From the NCBI GenBank assembly GCA_964634755.1, contig CAZWJH010000003.1, positions 4,647-68,646 of the forward strand: DNA of 64,000 nucleotides. The letters run 5' to 3'. This stretch comes from JALXDT01 sp964634755. GTDB taxonomy: Bacteria; Acidobacteriota; Aminicenantia; JAMOAD01. Position 1 is the first letter of the stretch, and the number at the start of each line of letters is the position of its first letter. A program made the position numbers and the translations under genes. The notes beneath the pieces were generated by a model. That model was not told the DNA's origin and made no database searches. It saw only the letters and a program-made list of their open reading frames with translations. This document shows positions 50,602 through 59,809 of this stretch, in pieces.

Positions 50602-51477
50602 TTATCCCTCCAAAGATTCTTTAATCAAAGCCTCTATCCTTTCTTTCATTTCTCTCATTTCAAAGGTAACAAAAGCTTCATCTATATCTTTAAGTTTTGG
50701 ATTATGCTTTACCATTTCCTGCCAAAATACATTTTCACTTAATACAAAAGGCTCAAATTCCCATGGGAAATTATAGCCTATTTGTTTTGAAAAAATATTG
50801 GAGAATCCAACTATTGCAACAAGCAACTTATTTTTAGTTTCTTCTTCAAGTCCGTGATGATATCTTATAGATTCTTTAAGTTCAATGGGAAGATTCCATT
50901 TTTCTGCAATCTTGAAACCAAAATCAGCATGAGTGTATCCAAATTCCTCTTTTTCTATCTCAATGTATCTTTTATCCTCACTAAGGGCTCTCTTGATAAC
51001 TTTTGTATAATCATCAGGGAAAAATTGATTATATAGTAATTTCCCGATATCATGAATCAAAGCTGCTGTATAAGCTTCTTCGGGATCCCATAACGAAAAT
51101 TCCTTCGAGAATTTTTTTGCGATAAAAGCAGAAGCTACAGAGTGGTCCCAAAAAAGAGTTCTATCAAATTCCCGCCCATCTACCTTAAGTGGAAAAATTC
51201 TTATAACAGAAAGTGACAAAACAATTCCTTTTATAATATCAAGTCCAAGGAGAACAACTGCCTGGTTTATAGATTTTATCTCCCTTCCCCTATTATAAAA
51301 AGGAGAATTAGCTAATTTTAAGATTTTTGTTGATAATGTAGTATCTTTGCTAATAAACTTTCCTATATCGTGAAGAGATGTTTTAGGATCTTTGCTTAAT
51401 TTCATAAACTCAATTGCACTTTTAGGAAATGCAGGCAAATCTTTCACACTATTTAAAAAAGCATTCACTTTATCCAT
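50602..51477 (-). CDS. HDOD-domain protein (second copy)
   Basis: 291 aa made of one HDOD domain: LPAFPKSAIEFMKLSKDPKT, TLSTKILKLANSPFYNRGREI, INQAVVLLGLDIIKG and the partial HD-like site ALIHDIGKLLYNQFFP, HHGLEEETKN. HDOD proteins are non-enzymatic or weakly HD-like signalling adaptors, often in motility and regulatory operons. Paralogue of the adjacent gene at 51477 (one-base overlap). Its place between cheR and cheB suggests a role in chemotaxis control. Confidence 0.85.
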   Translation of the reverse strand: MDKVNAFLNSVKDLPAFPKSAIEFMKLSKDPKTSLHDIGKFISKDTTLSTKILKLANSPFYNRGREIKSINQAVVLLGLDIIKGIVLSLSVIRIFPLKVDGREFDRTLFWDHSVASAFIAKKFSKEFSLWDPEEAYTAALIHDIGKLLYNQFFPDDYTKVIKRALSEDKRYIEIEKEEFGYTHADFGFKIAEKWNLPIELKESIRYHHGLEEETKNKLLVAIVGFSNIFSKQIGYNFPWEFEPFVLSENVFWQEMVKHNPKLKDIDEAFVTFEMREMKERIEALIKESLEG

Positions 51478-52307
51478 TACAAGAAAACTCCTATTTCCTC
51501 CTCTATTTTATCTTTGTATTCCTCATTAAGTATACCTATCATCTCTTCGTTTAATCCTAAAACATTCATCATTGCATCATTATAACTTATGTTAAAATCC
51601 CTATAAAAACCAAAACCATTAAAATTGCTCAATTGATCCGCAAGATAAACAACAGCTGTCTCCTGATTGTATTCAGTGGCCAATTCAGGATGATGATGAT
51701 AAAAGATAACTGTCTTCATTCTCTCCCCCAAATTCCATTCCTGCACTAAGAACATTCCAACATCACTATGAGTAAAACCCAGAACCTCTTTTTCAAGTTC
51801 CTCAAAATTTTTTCCAACAGAGTATGCTTCATCAATTATCGGGTCATAAATATGGGAAATCTTTCTTCTCATTACGGTTTTTCCTATATCATGGAGAAGA
51901 CCTGTTACAAAAAGCTCCTCCGGATTATAAACCTTTATTTTTTCCCCTATATATTTCGCAAACAATCCTGTTGAAAGAGAGTGTTTCCACAAAATCACAT
52001 CCTTTAAATCTCCACTTTGAATAAATTTTTTTGTGTTTAAAGCCAATAATAAAGACTTAAGATTCATAAATCCGAGATAATTAATTGCCTGTGATATAGA
52101 AACAATCTCTTTTCTTAAGCTGTAAAAAGGAGAATTAACTATCTTTAGAATATTTGCTGTTAAAGCCTGATCTCTTGATATTATTTCAGTAAGATCCGCA
52201 ACTTTAGTATCAGGGTTGTTCAAAAGACTAATCAATTTCATTGCTATAGTCGGCAGTGGAGGAAGTGATCCTATTTTTTTTACTATATCTTCAATTTTAA
52301 CTCCCAT
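51477..52307 (-). CDS. HDOD-domain protein (first copy)
   Basis: 276 aa, paralogous to the next gene: LPPLPTIAMKLISLLNNPDTK, ALTANILKIVNSPFYSLRKEI, ISQAINYLGFMNLK, LLHDIGKTVMRRKI and YHHHPELATEYNQ. Overlaps cheR by 11 nt and the second HDOD gene by one base. Tandem HDOD genes inside a cheR-cheB pair are uncommon. Confidence 0.85.
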   Translation of the reverse strand: MGVKIEDIVKKIGSLPPLPTIAMKLISLLNNPDTKVADLTEIISRDQALTANILKIVNSPFYSLRKEIVSISQAINYLGFMNLKSLLLALNTKKFIQSGDLKDVILWKHSLSTGLFAKYIGEKIKVYNPEELFVTGLLHDIGKTVMRRKISHIYDPIIDEAYSVGKNFEELEKEVLGFTHSDVGMFLVQEWNLGERMKTVIFYHHHPELATEYNQETAVVYLADQLSNFNGFGFYRDFNISYNDAMMNVLGLNEEMIGILNEEYKDKIEEEIGVFL

Positions 52308-53124
52308 TCTTTACCTCCTTTTTATACAAGATAACATTGGGATAATGAACCATAACAAATTTACTGCTAACATTATATATCGACTCACTCCTACCCAAAA
52401 TCAAATAGCCATTATCTTTTAAAGACTCGTAGAATAGATTCACAGCTCTCCTCTTATACTCTATTCCAAAATATATTAGCACATTTCTGCTTAAAATTAA
52501 ATCACTGCCTGCCATAATTTCATAAGCTTTGGGGTCAAAAATACTTAAATTGTAAAAGCTAACATTTTCTCTTATTTTATCATTGATTTTATACTCACCA
52601 TTATTTTTTACAAAATATTTATCAACTGCACTTTTATCAATAGCTCTCAATGAAAAGTGTCTGTAAACTCCTTTTTTAGCTTTTTCAATAACATTTGAAT
52701 CAATGTCAAAGGCTGATATCTTCAACTTTTCAACTAAACTGGGATACTTTTCCCTAACCAAAATAGAAATGCTATAAGGTTCTTCGCCAGAAGAACATGC
52801 AGCAGAAACGATCTTTATTTTTGAGAAATTATCATAGTCAAAGCCAATAATCTTTGAAAAATATGTGTCAATAACATTTATCTCTCGCATAAAATAAGTT
52901 TCATTTATGGTTATTTCATCTATCAAATGCTGAATTTCCTTTAAGTTGGTTTTAAGTAAATTTAAATAATCCTTCAATGAATAAATTTTAAGCTTATCAA
53001 GACGGTTCTCAAGCTTAATTCTTAAATAATCAAATTTTTTCTCTTTAAAATATAACCCACTTCTTTTATACAAAAAAAGCTGTAGCTCTTTTAAGTCTTT
53101 GTATTCAATCTTATAAACATTCAA
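52297..53124 (-). CDS. cheR: Chemotaxis methyltransferase CheR
   Basis: 275 aa. N-terminal all-helical domain, then DEITINETYFMRE, the SAM-binding VSAACSSGEEPYSISIL, ISAFDIDSNVIEKAKKG, SLRAIDKSAVDKYF, DLILSRNVLIYF and LGRSESI. Methylates glutamates on chemoreceptors. 3 nt after fliY, 11 nt overlap with an HDOD gene. Confidence 0.95.
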   Translation of the reverse strand: MNVYKIEYKDLKELQLFLYKRSGLYFKEKKFDYLRIKLENRLDKLKIYSLKDYLNLLKTNLKEIQHLIDEITINETYFMREINVIDTYFSKIIGFDYDNFSKIKIVSAACSSGEEPYSISILVREKYPSLVEKLKISAFDIDSNVIEKAKKGVYRHFSLRAIDKSAVDKYFVKNNGEYKINDKIRENVSFYNLSIFDPKAYEIMAGSDLILSRNVLIYFGIEYKRRAVNLFYESLKDNGYLILGRSESIYNVSSKFVMVHYPNVILYKKEVKNGS

Positions 53125-53127
53125 TTT

Positions 53128-54009
53128 TTATTTTCCTAATGATCTGATTCTCTCCTCTTTACTTACTATCTCCGTTATCCTCAAAGCAAAATTTGAATCT
53201 ACCACAACAACCTCTCCTCTTGCAATTAATTTGTCATTCACAAATAATTCTACAGGTTCGTCCACTACTTTGTCAAGCTGTATTATTGAACCTGTCCCCA
53301 ACTTTAGAATATTTTTTAAATACATTTCTGTTTTCCCGATTCTTATTACAACTGGGAGTTCAACGTCCAAAAGCATTTCAATTTTTGAATTAATATCGAT
53401 AGGTTCCGAAGGACGAATAGACTCTATCTCTCTTCCCTCACTTACATCAACAGGAGACTCATCTGCGTGCTCTCCCTCCAAATAATTGCTTAAATCCTTT
53501 GTCATGGCAAGGATAAGATTATTACTCTTATCACCTATTTTCACTTCAACATTTGAAAAATCCACTTCATCGGTTTTTATCTTTTCATACAGTTCTCCCA
53601 ACTCAACAATACTTGTTTTTGCCTGAGAAAAGTTAAAATCTTTATCAAGCTCACCCTTGAGGCTTATTCCCAGATTGCTTGCAACTTGATTACCTACTTC
53701 AGAAAGTGCGTCAATATCCTCATCTCCTATGGCTTCTTTCTCTTCTTCAACTCCCATAATATAATTGGAAACAAGACCACCAAATTTTTCCGAGAAAATA
53801 AAGTAGAGCTCGCCATCACTTTCCTTATGTTCAAACATAGAAACAACAACTTTCTTATGCCCTCCAAATCTGTTTAAAATAACATCCTTTGTAGCCTCTT
53901 CAAAATCTCCCACATTGCAATCAACATCTTTCCCTAAAAGCATGGACAATACAGATGTTATAGACTCTTTAACCTGTTTTTTTAATAATTCATTAACCAC
54001 TTCATTCAT
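53128..54009 (-). CDS. fliY: Flagellar switch protein FliY (CheC-like plus FliN domain)
   Basis: 293 aa. N-terminal CheC/CheX/FliY-like part (about 1-190; ELYFIFSEKFGGLVSNYIMG, DEDIDALSEVGNQVASNLG) and a C-terminal SpoA/FliN domain (about 205-290; LLDVELPVVIRIGKTEMYLKN, LGTGSIIQLDKVVDEPVEL, GEVVVVDSNFALRITEI). Forms the C-ring with FliM; CheC-like parts can dephosphorylate CheY. The duplicated Asp/Glu-Asn motif of active CheC is not clear here, so phosphatase activity is uncertain. A separate short FliN is encoded at 63035. Confidence 0.85.
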   Translation of the reverse strand: MNEVVNELLKKQVKESITSVLSMLLGKDVDCNVGDFEEATKDVILNRFGGHKKVVVSMFEHKESDGELYFIFSEKFGGLVSNYIMGVEEEKEAIGDEDIDALSEVGNQVASNLGISLKGELDKDFNFSQAKTSIVELGELYEKIKTDEVDFSNVEVKIGDKSNNLILAMTKDLSNYLEGEHADESPVDVSEGREIESIRPSEPIDINSKIEMLLDVELPVVIRIGKTEMYLKNILKLGTGSIIQLDKVVDEPVELFVNDKLIARGEVVVVDSNFALRITEIVSKEERIRSLGK

Positions 54010-55012
54010 TTTTAAACCTCTTAATAATAGATTTTATTTTTAAAGCTTTCCTTTCATCCTGAACAAAAAGTGCCCCTACAAATTTGGGCTTTCCGGAAAT
54101 CACTATCAAAGGATTCAGAAAATCCTTTTTTTCTATCATTAAAATATCTCCTCTTTCTAAATTCATTATCTCCTCTAAAGTTAGTGGTTTTCCTTTTATC
54201 TCTCCGTAAACTTCAAAAAGCGCCTCTTTTAATATATCTCTTATCCTGTATATTTCATCTTCCGAATATTTTCTCCTGCCTGTATACCAATCTTGAGAAA
54301 ATTTTTGAGCGATTGGCTCTAAGACAATAGATGGGATACAAAAGTTTACCATTCCGGAAGATGCTCCCATTTTTATCTCAAAAACTATCAATACAACAAC
54401 TTCGTTTGGAGCAACAATCTGAATCAACTGCGGAGAGGTTTCCTGAGCTGTTATTCTCATATCAAGTTCAATAATCTGCTTCCAGGCCTCTTTAAGGTCT
54501 CTGAGCATTAAATTCAAAACCCCGGTCATCAATTTCACCTCAATTTCCGTTATTGCCCTTGAAGGCCCTTCATGGGGAGCTCCGGATCCACCAAGCAATT
54601 TATCAATAACAGGAAATACAATTGAAGGGCTAACCTCAATAATAGCCCCTATTTCAAGAGGGCTCATAGAAATTGCATTAAAAAAAGTTGGGTCAGGTAA
54701 GGATAAGACAAATTCAGCATAAGTTAACTGTTCAACAGATACAAGGTTAACTTCAACCAAAGCCCGAAGATAAGCAGAAAGAGAAGATGAAAAATTCCTT
54801 GCAAATCTATCATGTAAATAGTGTATTGATCTTATCTGATCTTTAGAAATTCTATCCGGCCTTCTGAAATTATATATAGTACCCTTTTTCTCCTCCCTTT
54901 TCGGAGATTTCTTAGGTCTAATTGTAGCGACACTCTCCTTTCCTCCTTTTTCCTCTTCCAAAAAGGAATTTAAAAGAGCATCAACTTCTTCCTGGGAAAG
55001 TATTTTAGCCAT
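54002..55012 (-). CDS. fliM: Flagellar motor switch protein FliM
   Basis: 336 aa. MAKILSQEEVDALLNSF (CheY-binding/N-terminal motif), YNFRRPDRISKDQIRSIHYLHDRFARNFSSSL, LPDPTFFNAISMSPLEIGAII, GGSGAPHEG and a C-terminal SpoA domain. Part of the C-ring, controls rotation direction. Overlaps fliY by 8 nt and shares one base with the fliA stop. In many bacteria fliM sits beside fliN at the head of this operon; here it is 8 kb downstream of fliN. Confidence 0.95.
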   Translation of the reverse strand: MAKILSQEEVDALLNSFLEEEKGGKESVATIRPKKSPKREEKKGTIYNFRRPDRISKDQIRSIHYLHDRFARNFSSSLSAYLRALVEVNLVSVEQLTYAEFVLSLPDPTFFNAISMSPLEIGAIIEVSPSIVFPVIDKLLGGSGAPHEGPSRAITEIEVKLMTGVLNLMLRDLKEAWKQIIELDMRITAQETSPQLIQIVAPNEVVVLIVFEIKMGASSGMVNFCIPSIVLEPIAQKFSQDWYTGRRKYSEDEIYRIRDILKEALFEVYGEIKGKPLTLEEIMNLERGDILMIEKKDFLNPLIVISGKPKFVGALFVQDERKALKIKSIIKRFKNE

Positions 55013-55749
55013 TATTTCCCTCCTTTTCTTGCTTTAAAAAATTCATCTATTTTAGCTCTTAGTCTCATTATAGCCTGTGCTCTTAACTGTGACACTCTTG
55101 ATTCCGTAATATTCATAACCCCTCCTATTTCTTTTTGATTCAAATCATCATAATAATACAAAGAGATAAGCAACTTCTCTCTTTCAGGAAGCTCAGAAAT
55201 TGCTCCTTTAAGAGCCTCTCTAAGTTCTTTATAAGTAATTTTAGCCTCAGGAGAATCCTCTCTTTCATCTTCAAGATAATAAAGTACAAGCTCCTCACCA
55301 CTTTCTCCCTTCTCACCAGAAGCATAAAAACTACCAATTTTATTTCCCCTGTATCTATAAAGGAGCTCTCTTAATTTTTCAACATTAATGCCTAAATATT
55401 TAGCAACCTGCTCCTCCGTAGGAGGCTTCCCATTTTTCTTTTCAAGTTCAAGATATGCTCTCTCAATTTCTTTTTTTCTTTCTCTTGCTGATCTTGGAAG
55501 CCAATCCAATTTTCTTAGTTCATCAAGAATAGCCCCCCTAATCCTTATTGAGGCATAACTTTCAAACTTTAAACCAAAACTCTTATCATACTTTTTTATT
55601 GCATCTATTAATCCTAAAACCCCCGTGTTTATTAAATCATCAAGCTCAATGCTTTTAGGCAAAGTGCCATAAATTTTTATAGCAATATTCTTAACCAAAG
55701 GGAGGTTTTTCATAATAAGCTCTTCAAAATTACTATTTTTCACTTTCAC
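55012..55749 (-). CDS. fliA: Flagellar sigma factor FliA (sigma-28)
   Basis: 245 aa. Region 2 (LPKSIELDDLINTGVLGLIDAIKKYD, FESYASIRIRGAILDELRKLDWLPRS), region 3 (about 90-140) and region 4 with the HTH LNQKEIGGVMNITESRVSQLRAQA. FliA/WhiG type, drives late flagellar genes. It overlaps flhG by 17 nt. No FlgM anti-sigma gene is seen in the window. Confidence 0.93.
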   Translation of the reverse strand: MKVKNSNFEELIMKNLPLVKNIAIKIYGTLPKSIELDDLINTGVLGLIDAIKKYDKSFGLKFESYASIRIRGAILDELRKLDWLPRSARERKKEIERAYLELEKKNGKPPTEEQVAKYLGINVEKLRELLYRYRGNKIGSFYASGEKGESGEELVLYYLEDEREDSPEAKITYKELREALKGAISELPEREKLLISLYYYDDLNQKEIGGVMNITESRVSQLRAQAIMRLRAKIDEFFKARKGGK

Positions 55750-56605
55750 TAAAACTCAGCATTTTCTTCCATGTTTCAGCATTATTATCCTCACTTTTTC
55801 TCCAAGTAAGCTTATTGAGGACAATTCTTGACAAATTAGAGAAAGCCCTGCTGATTTCACTTTCAGGAAATGCTTCTGTAACAGCCCTTTGCATCTTTAC
55901 AGCTTCAGCAACAGCTTTATCATAGGGAAGAAATCCTAGCAAATTTATCTCTCTTCCGAGAAACCTATCAACAGCATTTTTAAGCTGATTATAAACCTTT
56001 TCTCCCTCTTCCTGCGTTTTCACACTGTTTACTATAACCGAAATTGGTTTTTCCATATCATATTTTGACACTACCTTAACAACCGCATAAGCATCTACAA
56101 TAGAGGTAGGTTCTAAGTTAGTAACCAAAATAATTTCCTCAGAGCTCATTAGAAAGCTTAAAACAAGGTCGGATATACCTGCTGCTGTATCAATTAAAAG
56201 TATATCCGTAAACTTTTCTATATTTGAAAGCTCCTGTATTAATCGCTCTTCCTGATATGGATCAAGATTGGTTATTTCCTGAATACCGGAAGAAGCAGGG
56301 ATAATTTTTATACCTTCCGGACCATCAACCATAATTTTTTCTATGGGTAAATTATCTGAAATAAGGTTAACAATATTATATTTTGGAGTTAATCCTAAAA
56401 GAATATCTATATTGGCAAGACCTAAATCAGCATCAAAAATAGTAACTTTCTTTTTTCTTCTCTGAAGAGCTATAGCAAGATTAATCACTACATTAGTTTT
56501 TCCCACTCCTCCTTTTCCTGATGTTATTGCAATTTTTTTCATAACTGCTCCACTCCTTTTAATTCTTTCCTTTTTAATTTTTCTAAGAGTTTCTGCCTGA
56601 TCCAT
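55733..56605 (-). CDS. flhG: Flagellar number regulator FlhG (MinD/ParA ATPase)
   Basis: 290 aa. Starts MDQAETLRKI, the DQAxxLR motif by which FlhG stimulates the FlhF GTPase, which supports the start at 56605. Deviant Walker A SGKGGVGKTN, IFDADLGLANIDILLGL, and the membrane-targeting helix at the C-terminus. Limits flagellar number with FlhF. Overlaps flhF by 23 nt and fliA by 17 nt. Confidence 0.93.
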   Translation of the reverse strand: MDQAETLRKIKKERIKRSGAVMKKIAITSGKGGVGKTNVVINLAIALQRRKKKVTIFDADLGLANIDILLGLTPKYNIVNLISDNLPIEKIMVDGPEGIKIIPASSGIQEITNLDPYQEERLIQELSNIEKFTDILLIDTAAGISDLVLSFLMSSEEIILVTNLEPTSIVDAYAVVKVVSKYDMEKPISVIVNSVKTQEEGEKVYNQLKNAVDRFLGREINLLGFLPYDKAVAEAVKMQRAVTEAFPESEISRAFSNLSRIVLNKLTWRKSEDNNAETWKKMLSFSESEK

Positions 56606-57737
56606 TTTTCACTCTCCTTAATAAAAGATTAGTTAATTTTTCGGGAGAGGCGACCTCAATATCTTGAGGAACCTTCTGCCCTGTGGTAAAATAAGAGAGA
56701 GGTAAGCCCTTTTTCACCAATGTATTAAAGACATTACCAAAACTTAATGTTTCATCCATTTTTGTAAAAATTATTGATTGAGGCTTCATAATTTTATATT
56801 TTTTAACAACATCTATTAAATCTTCGCTTTTAGTTGTAGCTGAAAGAACAAGAAGTTTTTTAATTTTTTCCTCTCCCAAAATTTCATGATCCCTCTTAAC
56901 ACTCTCTTCAGAGATTCTTTTTCCCACAGTATCAACGAATATCAAATCATAGTCATTAAACATCTGAATGTATTTATCTAACTCTTCTCTATTATAAGCG
57001 AGAGCAAAAGGAATACCAATTAAAGAAGCATAAGTCTTCAACTGCTCGGGAGCTGCAATTCTGTAGCTATCTATAGAAATTAAAGCTACCCTCTTTTGCT
57101 GAGCAAGATAAAAATAAGCTGAAAGTTTGGCAATAGTAGTGGTTTTCCCCACTCCGGTAGGGCCTATAAGAGCAATTATTCTATCTTTATTGCTATCTAT
57201 TAATTTTATATCAGAGATAGAGCTGAATATTATTTTCCAAAGATATGCCTTTATCTTTTCAATATCACTCTGAAATTTTAAAGGAACTTGGTATTCAAGA
57301 ACTTTAACTAACTTTGAAGCAACATCTCCTAAAATTCCTTCTTCAAGCAATTTAGTAAAGATATCGTAAAAAACTCCTTCAAATTCTATTGTCCTCTTAG
57401 GAGAAGAAAACTTTTCAGATATGATTCTTTTCAATTCCTCTATTTCTTTCTTTATGGGCAAAATCTCACTCTCTCTATAATTGAGTTTTTCAATTAACTC
57501 TTTTAATTCTTTACTGCCCGTTTTCTCTTTTGCATCTGGGATATTAATATTAGAAGGAGATGCTCTGAAAGTAGACGAAGAAGGATCTTTTTCCACTGCA
57601 GCTATTACTTCTATAAACTTTTCTCCATTTTCATTTATCTGTCTATCAGAGATAATAAAGGCATCTTCACCTAACTCAACTTTAATTTTTTCCATTGCTT
57701 CTCTTATTGTTTTAACCTTAAACTTTTTTAATTGCAT
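56583..57737 (-). CDS. flhF: Flagellar GTPase FlhF
   Basis: 384 aa. N-terminal B domain (KVKTIREAMEKIKVELGEDAFIIS) and an SRP-type NG domain with GPTGVGKTTTIAKLSA, RVALISIDSYRIAAPEQL, IFVDTVGK (the family usually has DTAG) and IFTKMDETLSFG. Places the first basal-body parts at the pole. ATG at 57737 shares its first base with the flhA stop (TGATG); a GTG one codon earlier is possible. Confidence 0.94.
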   Translation of the reverse strand: MQLKKFKVKTIREAMEKIKVELGEDAFIISDRQINENGEKFIEVIAAVEKDPSSSTFRASPSNINIPDAKEKTGSKELKELIEKLNYRESEILPIKKEIEELKRIISEKFSSPKRTIEFEGVFYDIFTKLLEEGILGDVASKLVKVLEYQVPLKFQSDIEKIKAYLWKIIFSSISDIKLIDSNKDRIIALIGPTGVGKTTTIAKLSAYFYLAQQKRVALISIDSYRIAAPEQLKTYASLIGIPFALAYNREELDKYIQMFNDYDLIFVDTVGKRISEESVKRDHEILGEEKIKKLLVLSATTKSEDLIDVVKKYKIMKPQSIIFTKMDETLSFGNVFNTLVKKGLPLSYFTTGQKVPQDIEVASPEKLTNLLLRRVKNGSGRNS

Positions 57738-59809
57738 CACACAACCCCCAGAGACATTACTTTAACATATGCAGGAATCTCCGCAATTGAAAGAACCACT
57801 AAATTGGGAATTTCCCTTTCGGTTATTCTCTTTAAATGAAATCTAACTTCGGGAGAGCACAAAATAATAGGCTGTACATTAAGACCTGAAGCTTCTATTG
57901 CTTTTTTAATCCTATTAATTATCTCCTGGATAGTCTCAGGAGAGATAAAAAGTTGAGCCACTCCTTGAGATCTATCAATACTCTTTTGTATTATCTCCTC
58001 TATATCCTGACCTAACACTAGTACGGGGAGTTCATTGTTTTGTGTTAAGTACGGAGAAATCAGGGATCTTGAAAGAGCCTGTCTTACAAATTCTGTCAAT
58101 TGATTCAGATCCCTAATTGTAGGAGCATAATCTGCAAGAGTTTCTAAAATAGTAAGCATATCCCTTATTGAAACATTTTCTTTCAAAAGATTCTGCAAAA
58201 TCTTATGGACCTGACCAACTGAAAGTATTTTCGGAATAAGCTCTTCAACAACCTTAGGATAACTTTCACCTACCATATCAACTAATTTTTGAGTATCCTG
58301 CCTTGTTATTATTTCAGCGGCATGTTTCTTAATAACCTCTTTTATATGGGTAGAAATTACAGTTGAAGGGTCAACAACCGTATAGCCTAAAAATTGAGCT
58401 TGTTCTTTATCTTTTTCATCTATCCAATAGGAAGTCAATCCGAAAGCAGGATCTTTTGTTTCAATTCCTTTGATTTTCTCTTTTGCATTGCCAGGATTAA
58501 TTGCAAGAAACATTGTTGGATAAACCTCTCCCTTAGCAATAGAAACATTCTTAAGTAAAATTTGATATTCTCTCGGCCCAAGTCTTAAATTATCCCTGAT
58601 TCTTATGGAAGGAACAATTATACCAAGCTCAAGAGCAATCTGCTTTCTCGTGGTTTTTATTCTCTTTAAAAGAGGAGCATCATTAGCTTGATCAACTAAT
58701 GGAATTAAAGAATATCCCACTTCAATTCCTAATATATCAACTTTCAATAATTGCTCTATTCTTTCAGGAGGAGCTATTGCCTTTCTTTTTCTCTCCTCTT
58801 CTTCTATTATAATTTCTTCTTTCTCTTTCTTTTCTCTTGACAATCTGTATGCAAGATAACCAAAAAATCCGGAAATTATAAAAAAAGGTAGCTTTGGCAA
58901 ACCGGGAACAAGCCCTAAAATAAAAAGAGAAATCGCTCCAAATGCTATTGGTTTTATATTAAAAAAGACCTGTTTAGTAATATCGCTTCCGAGATTTGAT
59001 TCTGCTGCAGCTCTTGTTGCGACAAGACCACCTGAAATTGAGATTAAAAGAGATGGAATTGCAGAAACAAGACCATCTCCAATAGTAAGAATAGTATATG
59101 TTTTTACCGCAACAGAGGCACTCATTCCCTTTTGCAAAATTCCAATCAAAAGACCTCCAATTACATTAATAAATGTAATAACAATAGAAACAAGGGCCTC
59201 TCTTGCAGTAAATCTTATTGCACCATCCATAGCTCCGTAAAACTCAGCTTCCCTTCTTATCATCTCTCTTCTCTCTTTTGCTTCATCCTCTGTAATCAAA
59301 CCTGAATTCAAATCAGCATCAATGCTAAGTTGCTTCCCCGGCATTGCATCCAAAACAAAACGGGCAGAAACCTCACTTGCTCTTACTGCTCCGTGAGCTA
59401 CCACCAAATATTGAATGGCAATAATAACAATAAAGACAACAATACCTACTACATAATTACCACCAACAACAAATTTACCGAAAGCAGCAATAACATGCCC
59501 TGCGGCAGTGATTCCCTGCTCCCCTTTTAATAGAATAAGCCTTGTAGTTGATATATTAAGTGCCAACCTGTAAAGAGTGGCCAAAAGAAGTAAAGAAGGG
59601 AAAACTGAAAAGCCAACTGGTTCCGTCAGATATGTTGTAATCATAAGGATTGAAACAGCTAAAGTTATATTTAAAGAAAGAAAAATATCCAAAAATGAAG
59701 AAGGTAAGGGAACAAGTATTAAGAGCAAAATGGAGATAACAATTATTGGAGCAACCATATGAGATTTTGTATTTAAGAATTTATCCAAAACAAGAGTCTC
59801 ACCGGGCAT
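57737..59809 (-). CDS. flhA: Flagellar export gate protein FlhA
   Basis: 690 aa, normal length. Eight N-terminal membrane helices (ITTYLTEPVGFSVFPSLLLLATLYRLALNIS, and the cytoplasmic loop with RFVLDAMPGKQLSIDADLNSGLI and AKERREMIRREAEFYGAMDGA) and a large cytoplasmic domain that docks chaperone-substrate pairs. It is the main proton-driven export gate subunit. Shares one base with flhB and flhF. Confidence 0.96.
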   Translation of the reverse strand: MPGETLVLDKFLNTKSHMVAPIIVISILLLILVPLPSSFLDIFLSLNITLAVSILMITTYLTEPVGFSVFPSLLLLATLYRLALNISTTRLILLKGEQGITAAGHVIAAFGKFVVGGNYVVGIVVFIVIIAIQYLVVAHGAVRASEVSARFVLDAMPGKQLSIDADLNSGLITEDEAKERREMIRREAEFYGAMDGAIRFTAREALVSIVITFINVIGGLLIGILQKGMSASVAVKTYTILTIGDGLVSAIPSLLISISGGLVATRAAAESNLGSDITKQVFFNIKPIAFGAISLFILGLVPGLPKLPFFIISGFFGYLAYRLSREKKEKEEIIIEEEERKRKAIAPPERIEQLLKVDILGIEVGYSLIPLVDQANDAPLLKRIKTTRKQIALELGIIVPSIRIRDNLRLGPREYQILLKNVSIAKGEVYPTMFLAINPGNAKEKIKGIETKDPAFGLTSYWIDEKDKEQAQFLGYTVVDPSTVISTHIKEVIKKHAAEIITRQDTQKLVDMVGESYPKVVEELIPKILSVGQVHKILQNLLKENVSIRDMLTILETLADYAPTIRDLNQLTEFVRQALSRSLISPYLTQNNELPVLVLGQDIEEIIQKSIDRSQGVAQLFISPETIQEIINRIKKAIEASGLNVQPIILCSPEVRFHLKRITEREIPNLVVLSIAEIPAYVKVMSLGVV

